From the NCBI RefSeq assembly GCF_002140175.1, contig NZ_NGMO01000005.1:178933-210971 (forward strand): a stretch of DNA of 32,039 bases. The letters run 5' to 3'. Below are positions 1-7,890 of this stretch, in pieces; the first letter of the stretch is position 1, and every line of letters begins with the position of its first letter. The notes under the pieces are model-generated. The model was not told the DNA's origin. It did no database searches and saw nothing but the letters and a program-made list of their open reading frames with translations. This DNA is from Candidatus Enterococcus wittei (GTDB lineage: Bacteria > Bacillota > Bacilli > Lactobacillales > Enterococcaceae). A program made the position numbers and the translations under genes.

Positions 1-211
1 CCTCTACACACTGCTTTACTTAACATCTTCAAGTGGAACCATAAAAAAAGCCATTCTCCCTCATGAACAAAATTAATTTCTAGCGTTGTCTTTAAAAATT
101 TGGTTTTAAATTTTTCGTAGTCAAAAACACTACAAAACCAATATACAAAAATCTATTTGTAATATCATAATTAATCAAACAACAAAAAAGGAAAATCATA
201 GATAACTAGAG

Positions 212-273
212 AAAACGTTTTAATGGTAAAAAAATAAATATTTAGAATCCAACTCCCCACTATAAAACGTTTT
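212..273. promoter_or_regulatory. Pair of AAAACGTTTT palindromes, possible operators
   Basis: The palindrome AAAACGTTTT occurs exactly at 212-221 and again at 264-273, 52 bp centre to centre, about five helical turns. The second copy lies where the -35 of a possible promoter (-10 TATACT, 293-298) would be. A CG-centred palindrome is the form expected of LacI/GalR-family operators. The match to the CcpA cre consensus is poor (at least three mismatches), so a CcpA site is not claimed. Confidence 0.4.
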
Positions 274-298
274 CGTTTCAGTAAAACTTAACTATACT
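270..298 (+). promoter_or_regulatory. Possible promoter of the SWIM-protein gene
   Basis: The -10 box TATACT at 293-298 is one base from consensus. The -35 position 17 bases upstream reads TTTTCG, only three of six matching TTGACA. The weak -35 overlaps the second AAAACGTTTT palindrome. Transcription would begin near 305 and run through a hairpin leader to the start codon at 392. Confidence 0.35.
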
Positions 299-312
299 AT
301 TAAATAACAAAT

Positions 313-350
313 GTATCAATAAAAAAAGGCTGTTTTTTTTTTGCTGATAC
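313..350 (+). other. Leader hairpin with A-tract/T-tract stem
   Basis: GTATCA at 313-318 pairs with TGATAC at 345-350. An A-run (321-327) faces a T-run (332-342), so a long, mostly A-T stem can form in the 5' leader of the SWIM-protein mRNA. It ends about 30 bases before the ribosome binding site. It could act as an attenuator or a stability element; no function is shown. Confidence 0.4.
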
Positions 351-391
351 GTTAAAATTATAACTATCAAGTAACGTTAGGAGGAAATAAT

Positions 392-1999
392 ATGAAAAAT
401 TGGCAAAATCTTTTTCTAGAATCCGCTTTAAATAATGGCTATACATATTTTATTGAAAAACGAGTGCATGAGTTTTTATGTACGAAAGAACAAATCACTG
501 CTCAAGTGCTTGACAATGAATCCTATAGCATCCGGATAAACTTAACAGAGAATAAACAGATTTATAGTATGATTTGTGACTGCTCACATAAAAAAGCGGA
601 ACATTGCAAACATATCGCAGCTGTCTTATTTGAATACGATCATCGTTGGAATTTAGAGCCACCAAATAAACTAATTAAATTACTCTCTTATGCGGACGAG
701 ATTCAAATACGCGACTTTCTTTTGACTATTTTATTAGAAAACAAGCAATTAGCAAAAAGATTTAAAGAACAATTCCCAATTAATCAGTTGGAAGATTATG
801 AGCGATTAACCGCAATCATTTCAAAATATCATAAACAATCTCAAGGAAACCTATCCACAAAAATGACAGAAAATCTAATTTTCGAAATCATTGAGTTTAT
901 GCAAACAACTATAAATCAAGCAATTCAAAAAAAACAGATTTTCCGTGCTTTTGAACTAGTAAACAAATTAGTCGAAATCATTGATTCAGAAAAAATCAAC
1001 AACTCAGATAACCACATTAGTTTACTTATGAATCACTGTTATTCATTTTGGAAAGAATTAATTCCATTGGCTTCTGAACAAGATAAGAAACGGATGTTTT
1101 CGGAGCTTCTATCGCAAGCCAACAATATTAAAAACACTCATTCGAAAATTTCTATCCAGCAACTTTTACAAGAAGAATTCCCAGAACAGTCACAACTAGA
1201 TGAGCAAAACAAACTCACACAACCAACAGCACCTGTTACTTCAGAAACAGGACGTAAAACGAAGCGGTATCTATCCATTCGGCAAATGGAAAACTTGAAT
1301 TATACAAAAAAGCAGATTCAAAACTGTGCTCATGAAAACTGGCAATCTTCTAGTGTACGTTCTCAATATATTGATTATTTGTTACACAAAAAAGAATATA
1401 CTGAGGCAATTGACGTATTAAATGAGAGTATTCTATTAGACCAGCATTCACCTGACATGGTGACATTACATCGCTATTCCTTAAAGAATCTCTATCAAAA
1501 ATTTGGAAACACCGAACGCTATGCTGAACAAATTTTACACTTATTGTTGGAAAGCGAAACGGTAGATATGAATTTAATCCATCAATTAAAGAAAGCTTAT
1601 TCTATTGAACAATGGGAAAGTCTAAGAGAAACTTTATTTGAACAATTAAAGAACCGTCCTGATGTTGGACTTTTTTATTCAAAAGAACGTCGCTATGACC
1701 TATTATTAGAATACATCATTAAAACACCAGGACTTGATGAAGCAAGCCGCTACTTCTCTTTTCTCAAAAAACAGTTTCCTGAGGCTCTTCTTCAAAAATA
1801 CGAATACGAATTACGTAAAATGGCCGCTATCACTGCAACACGACCTTACTATCACAAAATTTCATTGCTGATCGAAGAAATGGCTACTCTACCTGGCAGT
1901 ACGATATCTACACAATTGTTGATCAAAGAATTAAAAGAAAAATACCCACGCAGAAAAGCAATGCTTGAAGAATTAGAACGAGTAGAGAAAAAATTATAA
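392..1999 (+). CDS. SWIM zinc-finger domain protein
   Basis: A 535-residue protein with a SWIM zinc finger near residues 60-75: CDCSHKKAEHCKH fits the C-x-C-x(n)-C-x-H pattern. SWIM fingers are known to bind nucleic acid or protein, and in Firmicutes they often sit beside or within SNF2-type helicases. The remaining 450 or so residues look helical and repeat-like (possibly TPR-type) with no motif I can name; the C-terminus is basic and lysine-rich. The start is well set: AGGAGG at 379-384 lies seven bases before the ATG. No SNF2 helicase gene lies downstream; the next features are repeats and the convergent dus gene. The domain call is firm, the cellular role unknown. Confidence 0.85.
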   Translation: MKNWQNLFLESALNNGYTYFIEKRVHEFLCTKEQITAQVLDNESYSIRINLTENKQIYSMICDCSHKKAEHCKHIAAVLFEYDHRWNLEPPNKLIKLLSYADEIQIRDFLLTILLENKQLAKRFKEQFPINQLEDYERLTAIISKYHKQSQGNLSTKMTENLIFEIIEFMQTTINQAIQKKQIFRAFELVNKLVEIIDSEKINNSDNHISLLMNHCYSFWKELIPLASEQDKKRMFSELLSQANNIKNTHSKISIQQLLQEEFPEQSQLDEQNKLTQPTAPVTSETGRKTKRYLSIRQMENLNYTKKQIQNCAHENWQSSSVRSQYIDYLLHKKEYTEAIDVLNESILLDQHSPDMVTLHRYSLKNLYQKFGNTERYAEQILHLLLESETVDMNLIHQLKKAYSIEQWESLRETLFEQLKNRPDVGLFYSKERRYDLLLEYIIKTPGLDEASRYFSFLKKQFPEALLQKYEYELRKMAAITATRPYYHKISLLIEEMATLPGSTISTQLLIKELKEKYPRRKAMLEELERVEKKL

Positions 2000-2007
2000 T
2001 AAAAGAG

Positions 2008-2240
2008 GTCGTGAAAGAAGCGTTTTGCACTGCGGCATAAGGATGAAAAACAGAAAATGGTTCTTCACATTTTTTGTTTTTTTGACTTATGACCAAAGCG
2101 CAGCTTCTTGAACAGCGTTTTGACCTGAGCATTAAGAAAGAAAATCGAAAATAGTTCCTCATATTTTACGATTTTTTAGCTTAATGCCGAAGATTAGCTG
2201 TCGGAACACCGTTTACTAAGGTCGTGACAACAGCGTTTAT
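2008..2240. repeat. Dispersed palindromic repeat block, two units plus a partial third
   Basis: Two imperfect palindromes lie in direct order: 2036-2091 (ends CATAAG/CTTATG) and 2129-2187 (ends GCATTAAG/CTTAATGC). Each has an A-rich left arm, a central GGTTC or AGTTC loop, and a T-rich right arm. They are separated by related linkers containing AGCGTTTT, and the motif GGTCGTGA starts both 2008 and 2220. The linker after the second palindrome (GGAACACCGTTTA, 2203-2215) recurs at 31909-31919 and near 32027. Related units occur at 9804-9860 and 31834-32010. No coding potential is evident. Confidence 0.8.
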
Positions 2241-2276
2241 CAGTGGTTGTGAAAAAGACGATCAACTCCAATTATT

Positions 2277-2347
2277 AAGACAGAACTGCGAGCAATCACG
2301 CTTTAATACTTTTTAGAATCAATCTTATATATTCGGAGATCTGTCTT
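2277..2347. repeat. 8-bp inverted repeat flanking about 55 bases
   Basis: AAGACAGA at 2277-2284 is matched by TCTGTCTT at 2340-2347, a perfect inverted repeat around an AT-rich stretch with no gene. It may be the ends of a small degenerate element or a chance match. Confidence 0.3.
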
Positions 2348-2369
2348 TTAACACCCCTATTTGAAACCA

Positions 2370-2410
2370 AAAAAATGGATTGGGCATTAGTTTGTCCCAA
2401 TCCATTTTTC
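2370..2410. terminator. Bidirectional intrinsic terminator
   Basis: AAAAATGGATTGGG (2371-2384) pairs perfectly with CCCAATCCATTTTT (2396-2409) around an 11-base loop. The A-run on one side and the T-run on the other suit termination on both strands. It lies between the convergent SWIM-protein gene and dus. Confidence 0.85.
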
Positions 2411-2637
2411 TGCTTCGATTACCTTTTTATTTTCACCCTTCAAATCATATCAGTCATACGATTCCTAATTTTTCCTATATGTTTTTTACAGATATTTACT
2501 ATTAAAATAACAAATTTATTTAAATTGAAAGCCGAGTTAGAAGAAAATAATTTCTATACTTCAAAGCTCTATACTTTATTAGCTCTAAGTACCTTTCTGA
2601 AGCAATAGTCATAATATTGATCTTGCTCTCCAGTCAT
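2411..2637. other. AT-rich stretch with no recognised feature
   Basis: Between the bidirectional terminator and the end of dus I see only AT-rich sequence. Related short motifs (CTATACTT) appear twice around 2555-2580. I support no gene here. Confidence 0.5.
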
Positions 2638-3615
2638 CTATTGCTCTATGCTTGATTTTTTTTGAAAACTTGCCAATCGTTCTCTTACCTCGTCGGTTGT
2701 TTTAGTTTCCATCAGTTGGATTCGTAGATCGTTGGCTCCTGGAAACCCCTTGACATAGATTTTAAAGAAACGATGTAAACCAGTCATAGAACGTGGAATT
2801 ACTTTAGCATAATGATCTTGCAAATCTAGTTGTAACCGCAATAAATCAATTAATTCTTCAGCAGAATGTTCTCTTGGTTCTTTTTCAAAAGCAAAAGGAT
2901 TTTTAAAAATCCCTCGACCAATCATAATCCCGTCTACACCATATTCATCGGCTAGTTCCAGTCCTGTTTGGCGATCAGGGATATCTCCATTGATGGTGAT
3001 TTTCGTTTGTGGAGTCAGTTCATCACGCAACTTAGTGATTTGCGGAATCAATTCCCAATGAGCAGCTACTTTACTCATTTCTTTTCGTGTACGTAGATGA
3101 ACAGAAAGATTGGCAATGTCTTGTTTCAATAAATGACTGATCCAATTGACCATTTCGTCTTGAGCTGTATAGCCAATTCGGGTTTTCACACTGACTGGCA
3201 ATCCTCCAGCTTTAGCTGCTTCTATCAACTCAGCTGCTACGTCGGGACGCAAAATCAAGCCACTACCTTTTCCACGTTCAGCTACATTTGGCACGGGACA
3301 CCCCATATTTAAATCAATCCCTTTAAAACCCATTTCAGCTAATTGAATACTCATTTCTTTAAAAAATTCAGGTTTATCTCCCCAAATATGTGCCACCATC
3401 GGTTGTTCATCTTCGGTAAAAGTCAAGCGTCCCTTCACACTCTCTTTACCGTCTGGATGACAGAAACTATCCGAATTGGTAAATTCGGTAAAAAAAACGT
3501 CCGGTGCTCCAGCTTTTTGTACGACATGTCGGAAGACAACATCTGTCACATCTTCCATTGGTGCCAAAACAAAAAAAGGTTTTGGCAATTCTGTCCAAAA
3601 ATTATTCTTCATCAT
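2638..3615 (-). CDS. dus: tRNA-dihydrouridine synthase
   Basis: A 325-residue FMN-dependent TIM-barrel enzyme that reduces uridine to dihydrouridine in tRNA, using NADPH. The N-terminus carries the flavin-binding [15 protein letters not shown] strand. NMGCPVPNV near residue 100 includes the catalytic cysteine. [13 protein letters not shown] and [13 protein letters not shown] follow in the order usual for Dus proteins, and the length is normal. The start ATG-ATG follows GGAGAG, so either methionine could be used. The gene appears to be single, convergent with the upstream (+) gene and separated from the ABC genes by a terminator. Which uridine it modifies cannot be told from the sequence. Confidence 0.93.
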   Translation of the reverse strand: MMKNNFWTELPKPFFVLAPMEDVTDVVFRHVVQKAGAPDVFFTEFTNSDSFCHPDGKESVKGRLTFTEDEQPMVAHIWGDKPEFFKEMSIQLAEMGFKGIDLNMGCPVPNVAERGKGSGLILRPDVAAELIEAAKAGGLPVSVKTRIGYTAQDEMVNWISHLLKQDIANLSVHLRTRKEMSKVAAHWELIPQITKLRDELTPQTKITINGDIPDRQTGLELADEYGVDGIMIGRGIFKNPFAFEKEPREHSAEELIDLLRLQLDLQDHYAKVIPRSMTGLHRFFKIYVKGFPGANDLRIQLMETKTTDEVRERLASFQKKSSIEQ

Positions 3616-3714
3616 GTACTCTCCATTTCCCTATATGTTACAATCACCTGATTGAAAGCATTGTATTAAGAATGAGCAAAAAAAGCAAGAAAGTTCGAAT
3701 GACTAGTTATCTTT

Positions 3715-3775
3715 GAAAAATCAAGTGTCTTGAAACTAATTTACTAGATTTTCGAGACACTTCACCTGATTTTTA
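3715..3775 (-). terminator. Terminator of the ABC exporter operon
   Basis: AAGTGTCTTGAAA (3723-3735) pairs with TTTCGAGACACTT (3750-3762), 13 positions with one G-U. On the minus strand the stem is followed by a T-run (the A-run at 3716-3720). It lies just past the stop of the permease gene. Confidence 0.85.
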
Positions 3776-3850
3776 AAAGATACGTTCAATCACTCTCTAT
3801 TTCAAATTTGGGAAGTAGCCCAACTTGTTTGCTCCTGAATCTTTGATACC

Positions 3851-4621
3851 CTAACTTCGTAATCCTCTTCCTTTGCTGATCAGATACCAACAAACTGAAT
3901 ATAGGACTACAATGAATAAAACTAAAATCGTCATAGATAAAACCATTGGTACATCCGTGGTTCCAAGAAAACCATAACGGAAACTAGAAATCATATAAAC
4001 AATCGGATTGACCTTGGAAACAGCTTGCCAGATGGGTGGTAACATTGAAATAGAATAAAAGACTCCACCTAAATACGTCAAAGGTTGTAACACAAATGTC
4101 GGCACTATAGACACATCGTCATAAGATTGAGCAAAAATACCATTGATCAATCCAGCTAATGAAAACAAGATGGCTGTCATCAATAACGTGATGATGACAA
4201 TAGCCCATGAATACACGTGTAATGGGACAAAGAAGAGCGAGATCATCGTCACTAGTGCTCCTACTAAAATACTGCGACCTAAGCCACCAATCACAAATCC
4301 CCAAATGATGACATGGGTTGGTACTGGCGCCACTAAAATTTCTTCAATGTTTTTCTGAAACTTCTGCGAGAAAAATGAAGAAGAAACATTCGAATAAGAG
4401 CTAGTAATCGCAGACATCATGATTAAACCTGGCACGATGAATTCCATATAAGAAAATCCACCCATATCGCCAATACGTCCACCAATCATTTTTCCGAAAA
4501 TAATGAAATACAAAGAAGTCGTGATAACTGGCGGTACTAAAGTTTGGACCCAAATACGCATATAGCGATTGGTTTCTTTAATTGCTAAACTTTTTAATGC
4601 TGTAAAATAAAGATTAAACAT
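3851..4621 (-). CDS. ABC-2 type transporter permease
   Basis: A 256-residue integral membrane protein of the ABC-2 (DrrB/YadH-like) permease family, with about six hydrophobic segments; the central segment EEILVAPVPTHVIIWG is typical of the coupling region in this family. It pairs with the ATPase upstream to form an exporter. I chose the ATG at 4621 (MFNLYF...) because GGAGG lies at 4629-4633 with correct spacing; an in-frame ATG at 4636 overlaps that site. The start lies within the last codons of the ATPase gene, which suggests translational coupling. Such exporters carry drugs, peptides or polysaccharide; the substrate cannot be inferred. Confidence 0.88.
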   Translation of the reverse strand: MFNLYFTALKSLAIKETNRYMRIWVQTLVPPVITTSLYFIIFGKMIGGRIGDMGGFSYMEFIVPGLIMMSAITSSYSNVSSSFFSQKFQKNIEEILVAPVPTHVIIWGFVIGGLGRSILVGALVTMISLFFVPLHVYSWAIVIITLLMTAILFSLAGLINGIFAQSYDDVSIVPTFVLQPLTYLGGVFYSISMLPPIWQAVSKVNPIVYMISSFRYGFLGTTDVPMVLSMTILVLFIVVLYSVCWYLISKGRGLRS

Positions 4622-5549
4622 TTTTTTCCTCCACATGATAAGTTTCTTCTGTAATTTTTAAGAATAATTCCTCTAAACGATTGGACTTATTACGCATCGA
4701 CAATACTTTTACACCTTGTGCGCTTAACTGATCAAAGATCCCATTGACCCCTTGATCACGTTCCACTTCTACTGCAAGCGTCCGTTCGTCTTCATACACA
4801 CTAGAATAGCCAACAATCTCTGGTTGTCGATCATAAGGAGCCAAATCAAAAATAAAAGTTTCAAATTGAAGTTTCGAAAGAAGAGCTTTCATAGAGGTGT
4901 TTTCAATCAATTCACCTGACTGGATGATCCCGATGTTACGGCAAAGCATTTCAGCTTCTTCTAAATAATGGGTTGTCAGAATAATCGTCGTTCCTGACTC
5001 ATTCAGTTCACGAAGAAATTCCCACATTTCACGTCTTAATTCAATATCTACCCCTGCTGTTGGTTCATCCAGTATCAACAACTTAGGCTCATGCATCAAC
5101 GCTCGAGCAATCATCAATCGCCGTTTCATCCCACCTGAAAGCATCCGAGCACGGACATTCCGTTTTTCCCATAAGTTTGATTGTTTCAAGTATTTCTCAC
5201 TACGTTTCAATGCTTCATTCCGAGCAACACCGTAGTATCCTGCTTGATTCACAACGATTTGCTGGACTGTTTCGAAAGGATTAAAGTTGAATTCTTGAGG
5301 AACTAACCCAATTTGTTGTTTTGCACGAACTAGATCTGTATCCAAATCATAACCAAATACTTTTACCTTTCCCGAAGTCTTATTCACTAATGAAGTGATG
5401 ATACCGATGGTAGTCGATTTCCCTGCGCCATTGGGACCTAATAATGCATAGAAATCCCCTTCTTCTACAGTTAAGTTGATGCCGCGTAATGCCTCGACAC
5501 CTGTTGCATATATTTTTTTTAACTCATTTATTTCAAGAGCATGTGTCAT
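4614..5549 (-). CDS. ABC transporter ATP-binding protein
   Basis: A 311-residue ATPase with Walker A GPNGAGKST (about residue 40), ABC signature LSGGMKRRL, Walker B LLILDEPTAGVD and the switch histidine in TTHYLEEAE. The C-terminal extension of about 80 residues is typical of DrrA-type subunits of ABC-2 exporters. AAGGAG precedes the ATG. The gene overlaps the permease start by eight bases, so the two form one operon ending at the terminator near 3745. It supplies energy for export; the substrate is unknown. Confidence 0.92.
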   Translation of the reverse strand: MTHALEINELKKIYATGVEALRGINLTVEEGDFYALLGPNGAGKSTTIGIITSLVNKTSGKVKVFGYDLDTDLVRAKQQIGLVPQEFNFNPFETVQQIVVNQAGYYGVARNEALKRSEKYLKQSNLWEKRNVRARMLSGGMKRRLMIARALMHEPKLLILDEPTAGVDIELRREMWEFLRELNESGTTIILTTHYLEEAEMLCRNIGIIQSGELIENTSMKALLSKLQFETFIFDLAPYDRQPEIVGYSSVYEDERTLAVEVERDQGVNGIFDQLSAQGVKVLSMRNKSNRLEELFLKITEETYHVEEKNV

Positions 5550-5653
5550 TTTTTAAATCTCCTTATTTAGTCTGATTCTCTATTTTAACATGGAATGAAA
5601 CAGTTAGGAAAACAACTGAATTGATTGCAAGAAACTTATTTGAAATGATCATC

Positions 5654-5681
5654 ATTTTATTTAAGTTACCTTAAATAAAAT
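5654..5681. promoter_or_regulatory. Perfect 12-bp inverted repeat upstream of the ABC genes
   Basis: ATTTTATTTAAG (5654-5665), loop TTAC, CTTAAATAAAAT (5670-5681). It is all but free of GC and has no T-run directly after it, so it resembles an operator more than a terminator. It lies about 105 bases upstream of the ATPase start codon. Confidence 0.5.
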
Positions 5682-5724
5682 ATACCTCTGTTCCTAAAAA
5701 TGCCATTTTTTTTTATCAAAACAC

Positions 5725-5776
5725 AAAAAAACTGTGAGAAATCCAGGAACTCTTCTGAAATTTCCTACAGTTTTTC
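5725..5776. terminator. Bidirectional terminator-like hairpin
   Basis: AAAAACTGTGAGAAAT (5727-5742) pairs with ATTTCCTACAGTTTTT (5760-5775), with one small mismatch. The flanking A and T runs suit both strands. It lies downstream of the MutS-like gene (minus strand), and its arms resemble those of the terminator after xylR (AAAACTGTAGGA). Confidence 0.7.
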
Positions 5777-5866
5777 TACAAAATAGTCTCAGTCTAAATG
5801 AATTCTTACTTTTCATTGATTGGAGGCTTTTACTGAGTAATGTTTATTCTATTGCTAATGAACCGC

Positions 5867-5909
5867 AAAAAATATACAGCAATAATATAATAATATTTTT
5901 TATTGCTGT
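5867..5909 (-). terminator. First terminator of the MutS-like gene
   Basis: ACAGCAATA (5876-5884) pairs with TATTGCTGT (5901-5909). On the minus strand the stem is followed by ATATTTTTT. It lies 40 bases past the stop codon of the MutS-like gene, in front of a second hairpin near 5750. Confidence 0.6.
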
Positions 5910-5948
5910 TTTAAGAGGGTGCAACGATCTTTCTCTTTTTCTCCTGTT

Positions 5949-7598
5949 TTAGTCAAACGTTCGCCACTGACGGTTTTGATCAAAGAATTCTGCTTCTGCT
6001 CTAGCACCTTTTACAATCTTTTCCGGATAATCAAGTACTTTTAATAACGCAATGGCGTTTCTTGTTCTTGCCGGTCCTGACTTTAATTTGAAGTCAAAAC
6101 TAATCCCATTTTCTGCAGTTACTTGTTCTTCAAAATGGACATTCTTACACTCATTTTTTAAGATTTCAGTCAGCTCGATATCGTGAGTGGCTACAAACGC
6201 TAGTGAAGGATACATTGACAGCCATTTAACCACCGATGCAGATGAAGCAATTCGTTCAATGGTATTCGTTCCCTTCAAAATCTCATCAATAAAACAATAA
6301 CAACGCTCATTCTTTTCTACTTGATTTAATAGTCGTTTAATTGACTTGATTTCTGAAACAAAATAGCTGTCTCCTTCAAACAAATCATCTTCGATCGCCA
6401 TTGAGGTTAGTACGTGTCCTGGCTGTAATGTAAAAGACTCCGCTAATGCCGTTTGGATGTTCTGTGCCAAGATACAGTTCAGGGCAATACTTTTGACATA
6501 AGTAGATTTCCCTGAGGCATTTGAACCAGTGACCAAAGTATTCATTTGCCAATCGATCGGATTAACGACTGCTTTGTCTAACAAAGGATGATAAGTGGCT
6601 GATGCCACCACTCCACCACTTTTAAAGACAGGCTGACACGTAAAAGGCATGTAGGTACGATAATTCAATACTGCTGCCGCTACTTCTAATTCTCCCAATA
6701 ATTCCCACAACTTTATTGCTTCTGTTGTATGCTTTTCTACTTTGGTGATCACAAAATGATACGAAATAAACGGAAGCATGAACATCATATTGACATAATC
6801 GAAAAGTAGTTCTGCTTCTGTTCCACTCTTAGCTCGAAAAGAAAAACCTACTTTAGGAATGTCTTTCAATAGCTTTATATTTTGTTGTAACTCTGCTTGT
6901 AAAGGGGTCGAGATATTCGCTAATTTCTTGGCTGTCGAAATCGTTGCGACAAGATAATTCATACTATTAAGTTCGGTCTCTAATGTTTGCTTTTTTATTT
7001 GATAGTAAATCGTATTGAATAGTAAACTTGCAATAGCGAGATAAATACCAACTATTTGCCCAAACAAGAATACAGCTAACCCTATAATGGGAAGGATTCC
7101 TAAAAAGGTGTATAACCACACGTGCCCAATTTGTTTGCTCTTCCCATCAACTAGATATTGTTTCGCAAAATTCCGGTCTTTTTTCCCTAAACGAGCAAAC
7201 TGATATTGGATTTTCTCTCTAACCATCGGATTTTCTTCATAAAATGTAATCAAGGTTTCAAGCCGTTGATCCTGACCAAAATCAAAATTTCTCAGTCGCT
7301 GATATAACGCCTCTGATCCTACACTTGAATAAGTATGGTTAATCCCTTCAAATACTTCAAACATATCCAGATCATACCAAGTCAAATCATCCACTTCACT
7401 ATCCCACGTATGAAACTTTTTTTCTGTTAACCAGGCTTCCTTCAAACTTTCTTCTTTATCAAAACGGACTTGATAAGGAACTTTCCCCCATTTCGAGTGG
7501 ACATCCGCTTTTAATTTTCTTCGAGTAGACACTTCTAAGACCACCAATAAGCAAATGACTCCGATAATGATAAGGATGATAAACTCTTTTTGACCCAT
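5949..7598 (-). CDS. Membrane-anchored MutS-like ATPase
   Basis: A 549-residue protein whose C-terminal 200 residues are a MutS ATPase domain: Walker A TGSNASGKSTYVKS, Walker B region CYCFIDEILKGTNTIE, and the VATHDIEL switch. The N-terminus has one hydrophobic segment (about residues 5-22) and two more lie near 160-205, so it is probably membrane-bound. There is no mismatch-recognition domain and no Smr domain, which makes classical mismatch repair unlikely. I chose the ATG at 7598 because GGAGAAA lies seven bases before it; the longer frame to 7637 has no such site. It is a single gene with its own promoter and terminators. This membrane MutS-like group occurs in Firmicutes with unknown function. 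Confidence 0.88.
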   Translation of the reverse strand: MGQKEFIILIIIGVICLLVVLEVSTRRKLKADVHSKWGKVPYQVRFDKEESLKEAWLTEKKFHTWDSEVDDLTWYDLDMFEVFEGINHTYSSVGSEALYQRLRNFDFGQDQRLETLITFYEENPMVREKIQYQFARLGKKDRNFAKQYLVDGKSKQIGHVWLYTFLGILPIIGLAVFLFGQIVGIYLAIASLLFNTIYYQIKKQTLETELNSMNYLVATISTAKKLANISTPLQAELQQNIKLLKDIPKVGFSFRAKSGTEAELLFDYVNMMFMLPFISYHFVITKVEKHTTEAIKLWELLGELEVAAAVLNYRTYMPFTCQPVFKSGGVVASATYHPLLDKAVVNPIDWQMNTLVTGSNASGKSTYVKSIALNCILAQNIQTALAESFTLQPGHVLTSMAIEDDLFEGDSYFVSEIKSIKRLLNQVEKNERCYCFIDEILKGTNTIERIASSASVVKWLSMYPSLAFVATHDIELTEILKNECKNVHFEEQVTAENGISFDFKLKSGPARTRNAIALLKVLDYPEKIVKGARAEAEFFDQNRQWRTFD

Positions 7599-7627
7599 AG
7601 TCTTTCTCCAATCTATTGAATGCTCTA

Positions 7628-7636
7628 AGTATAGCA
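7628..7636 (-). promoter_or_regulatory. Extended -10 promoter of the MutS-like gene
   Basis: On the minus strand TGCTATACT is an extended -10 box (TGN plus TATACT). It is about 30 bases from the start codon, which leaves a short leader. The -35 region is poor, as is common with extended -10 promoters. Confidence 0.55.
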
Positions 7637-7890
7637 CTGATTAGAAAAATAAATAACATTATTTCAAACAGCTTTTTGATTAATATTCTTCTTTCTTTAG
7701 TGTTCTTGTCTCATTCAAACATTTGTCTATCCTTTTATTAAAAATCAATGATTCACCTGTTCCATCTTCACAAAAAAGATTGCAAGTCACTCAAATCGCT
7801 CTAGTCGATCCTCATGCCCCTCCTCTAACAACCTTACATTTTAAACTTCACCTTTTACGATCGCTAAATCGATGCTAAATGCTAACTAAA

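Larger units (their letters stand above)
1..391. other. Non-coding leader region upstream of the SWIM-protein gene
   Basis: I see no convincing gene here. The stretch is very AT-rich. It holds a hairpin at 100-141 (TTGGTTTT pairing with AAAACCAA, plus GTAGT with ACTAC), two identical 10-bp palindromes, a possible -10 box and a leader hairpin, each described separately. It probably serves as the control region of the gene that starts at 392. Confidence 0.6.

Noticed and set aside
212-273. AAAACGTTTT palindromes as cre sites for CcpA
   Set aside because: Aligned on the central CG they miss at least three fixed cre positions, unlike the full match upstream of xylA.
1923-2162. Minus-strand open frame of 79 residues over the end of the SWIM gene and the repeat block
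   Set aside because: It overlaps a well-supported gene and runs through palindromic repeats, with no ribosome binding site or recognisable protein motif.
2008-2240. CRISPR array
   Set aside because: Units are diverged long palindromes with related linkers; there are no short identical repeats with unique spacers and no cas gene.
2375-2608. Plus-strand open frame of 77 residues beginning in a terminator
   Set aside because: Its start lies within the stem of the bidirectional terminator, and its hydrophobic, Phe/Leu-rich product is what AT-rich non-coding DNA gives.
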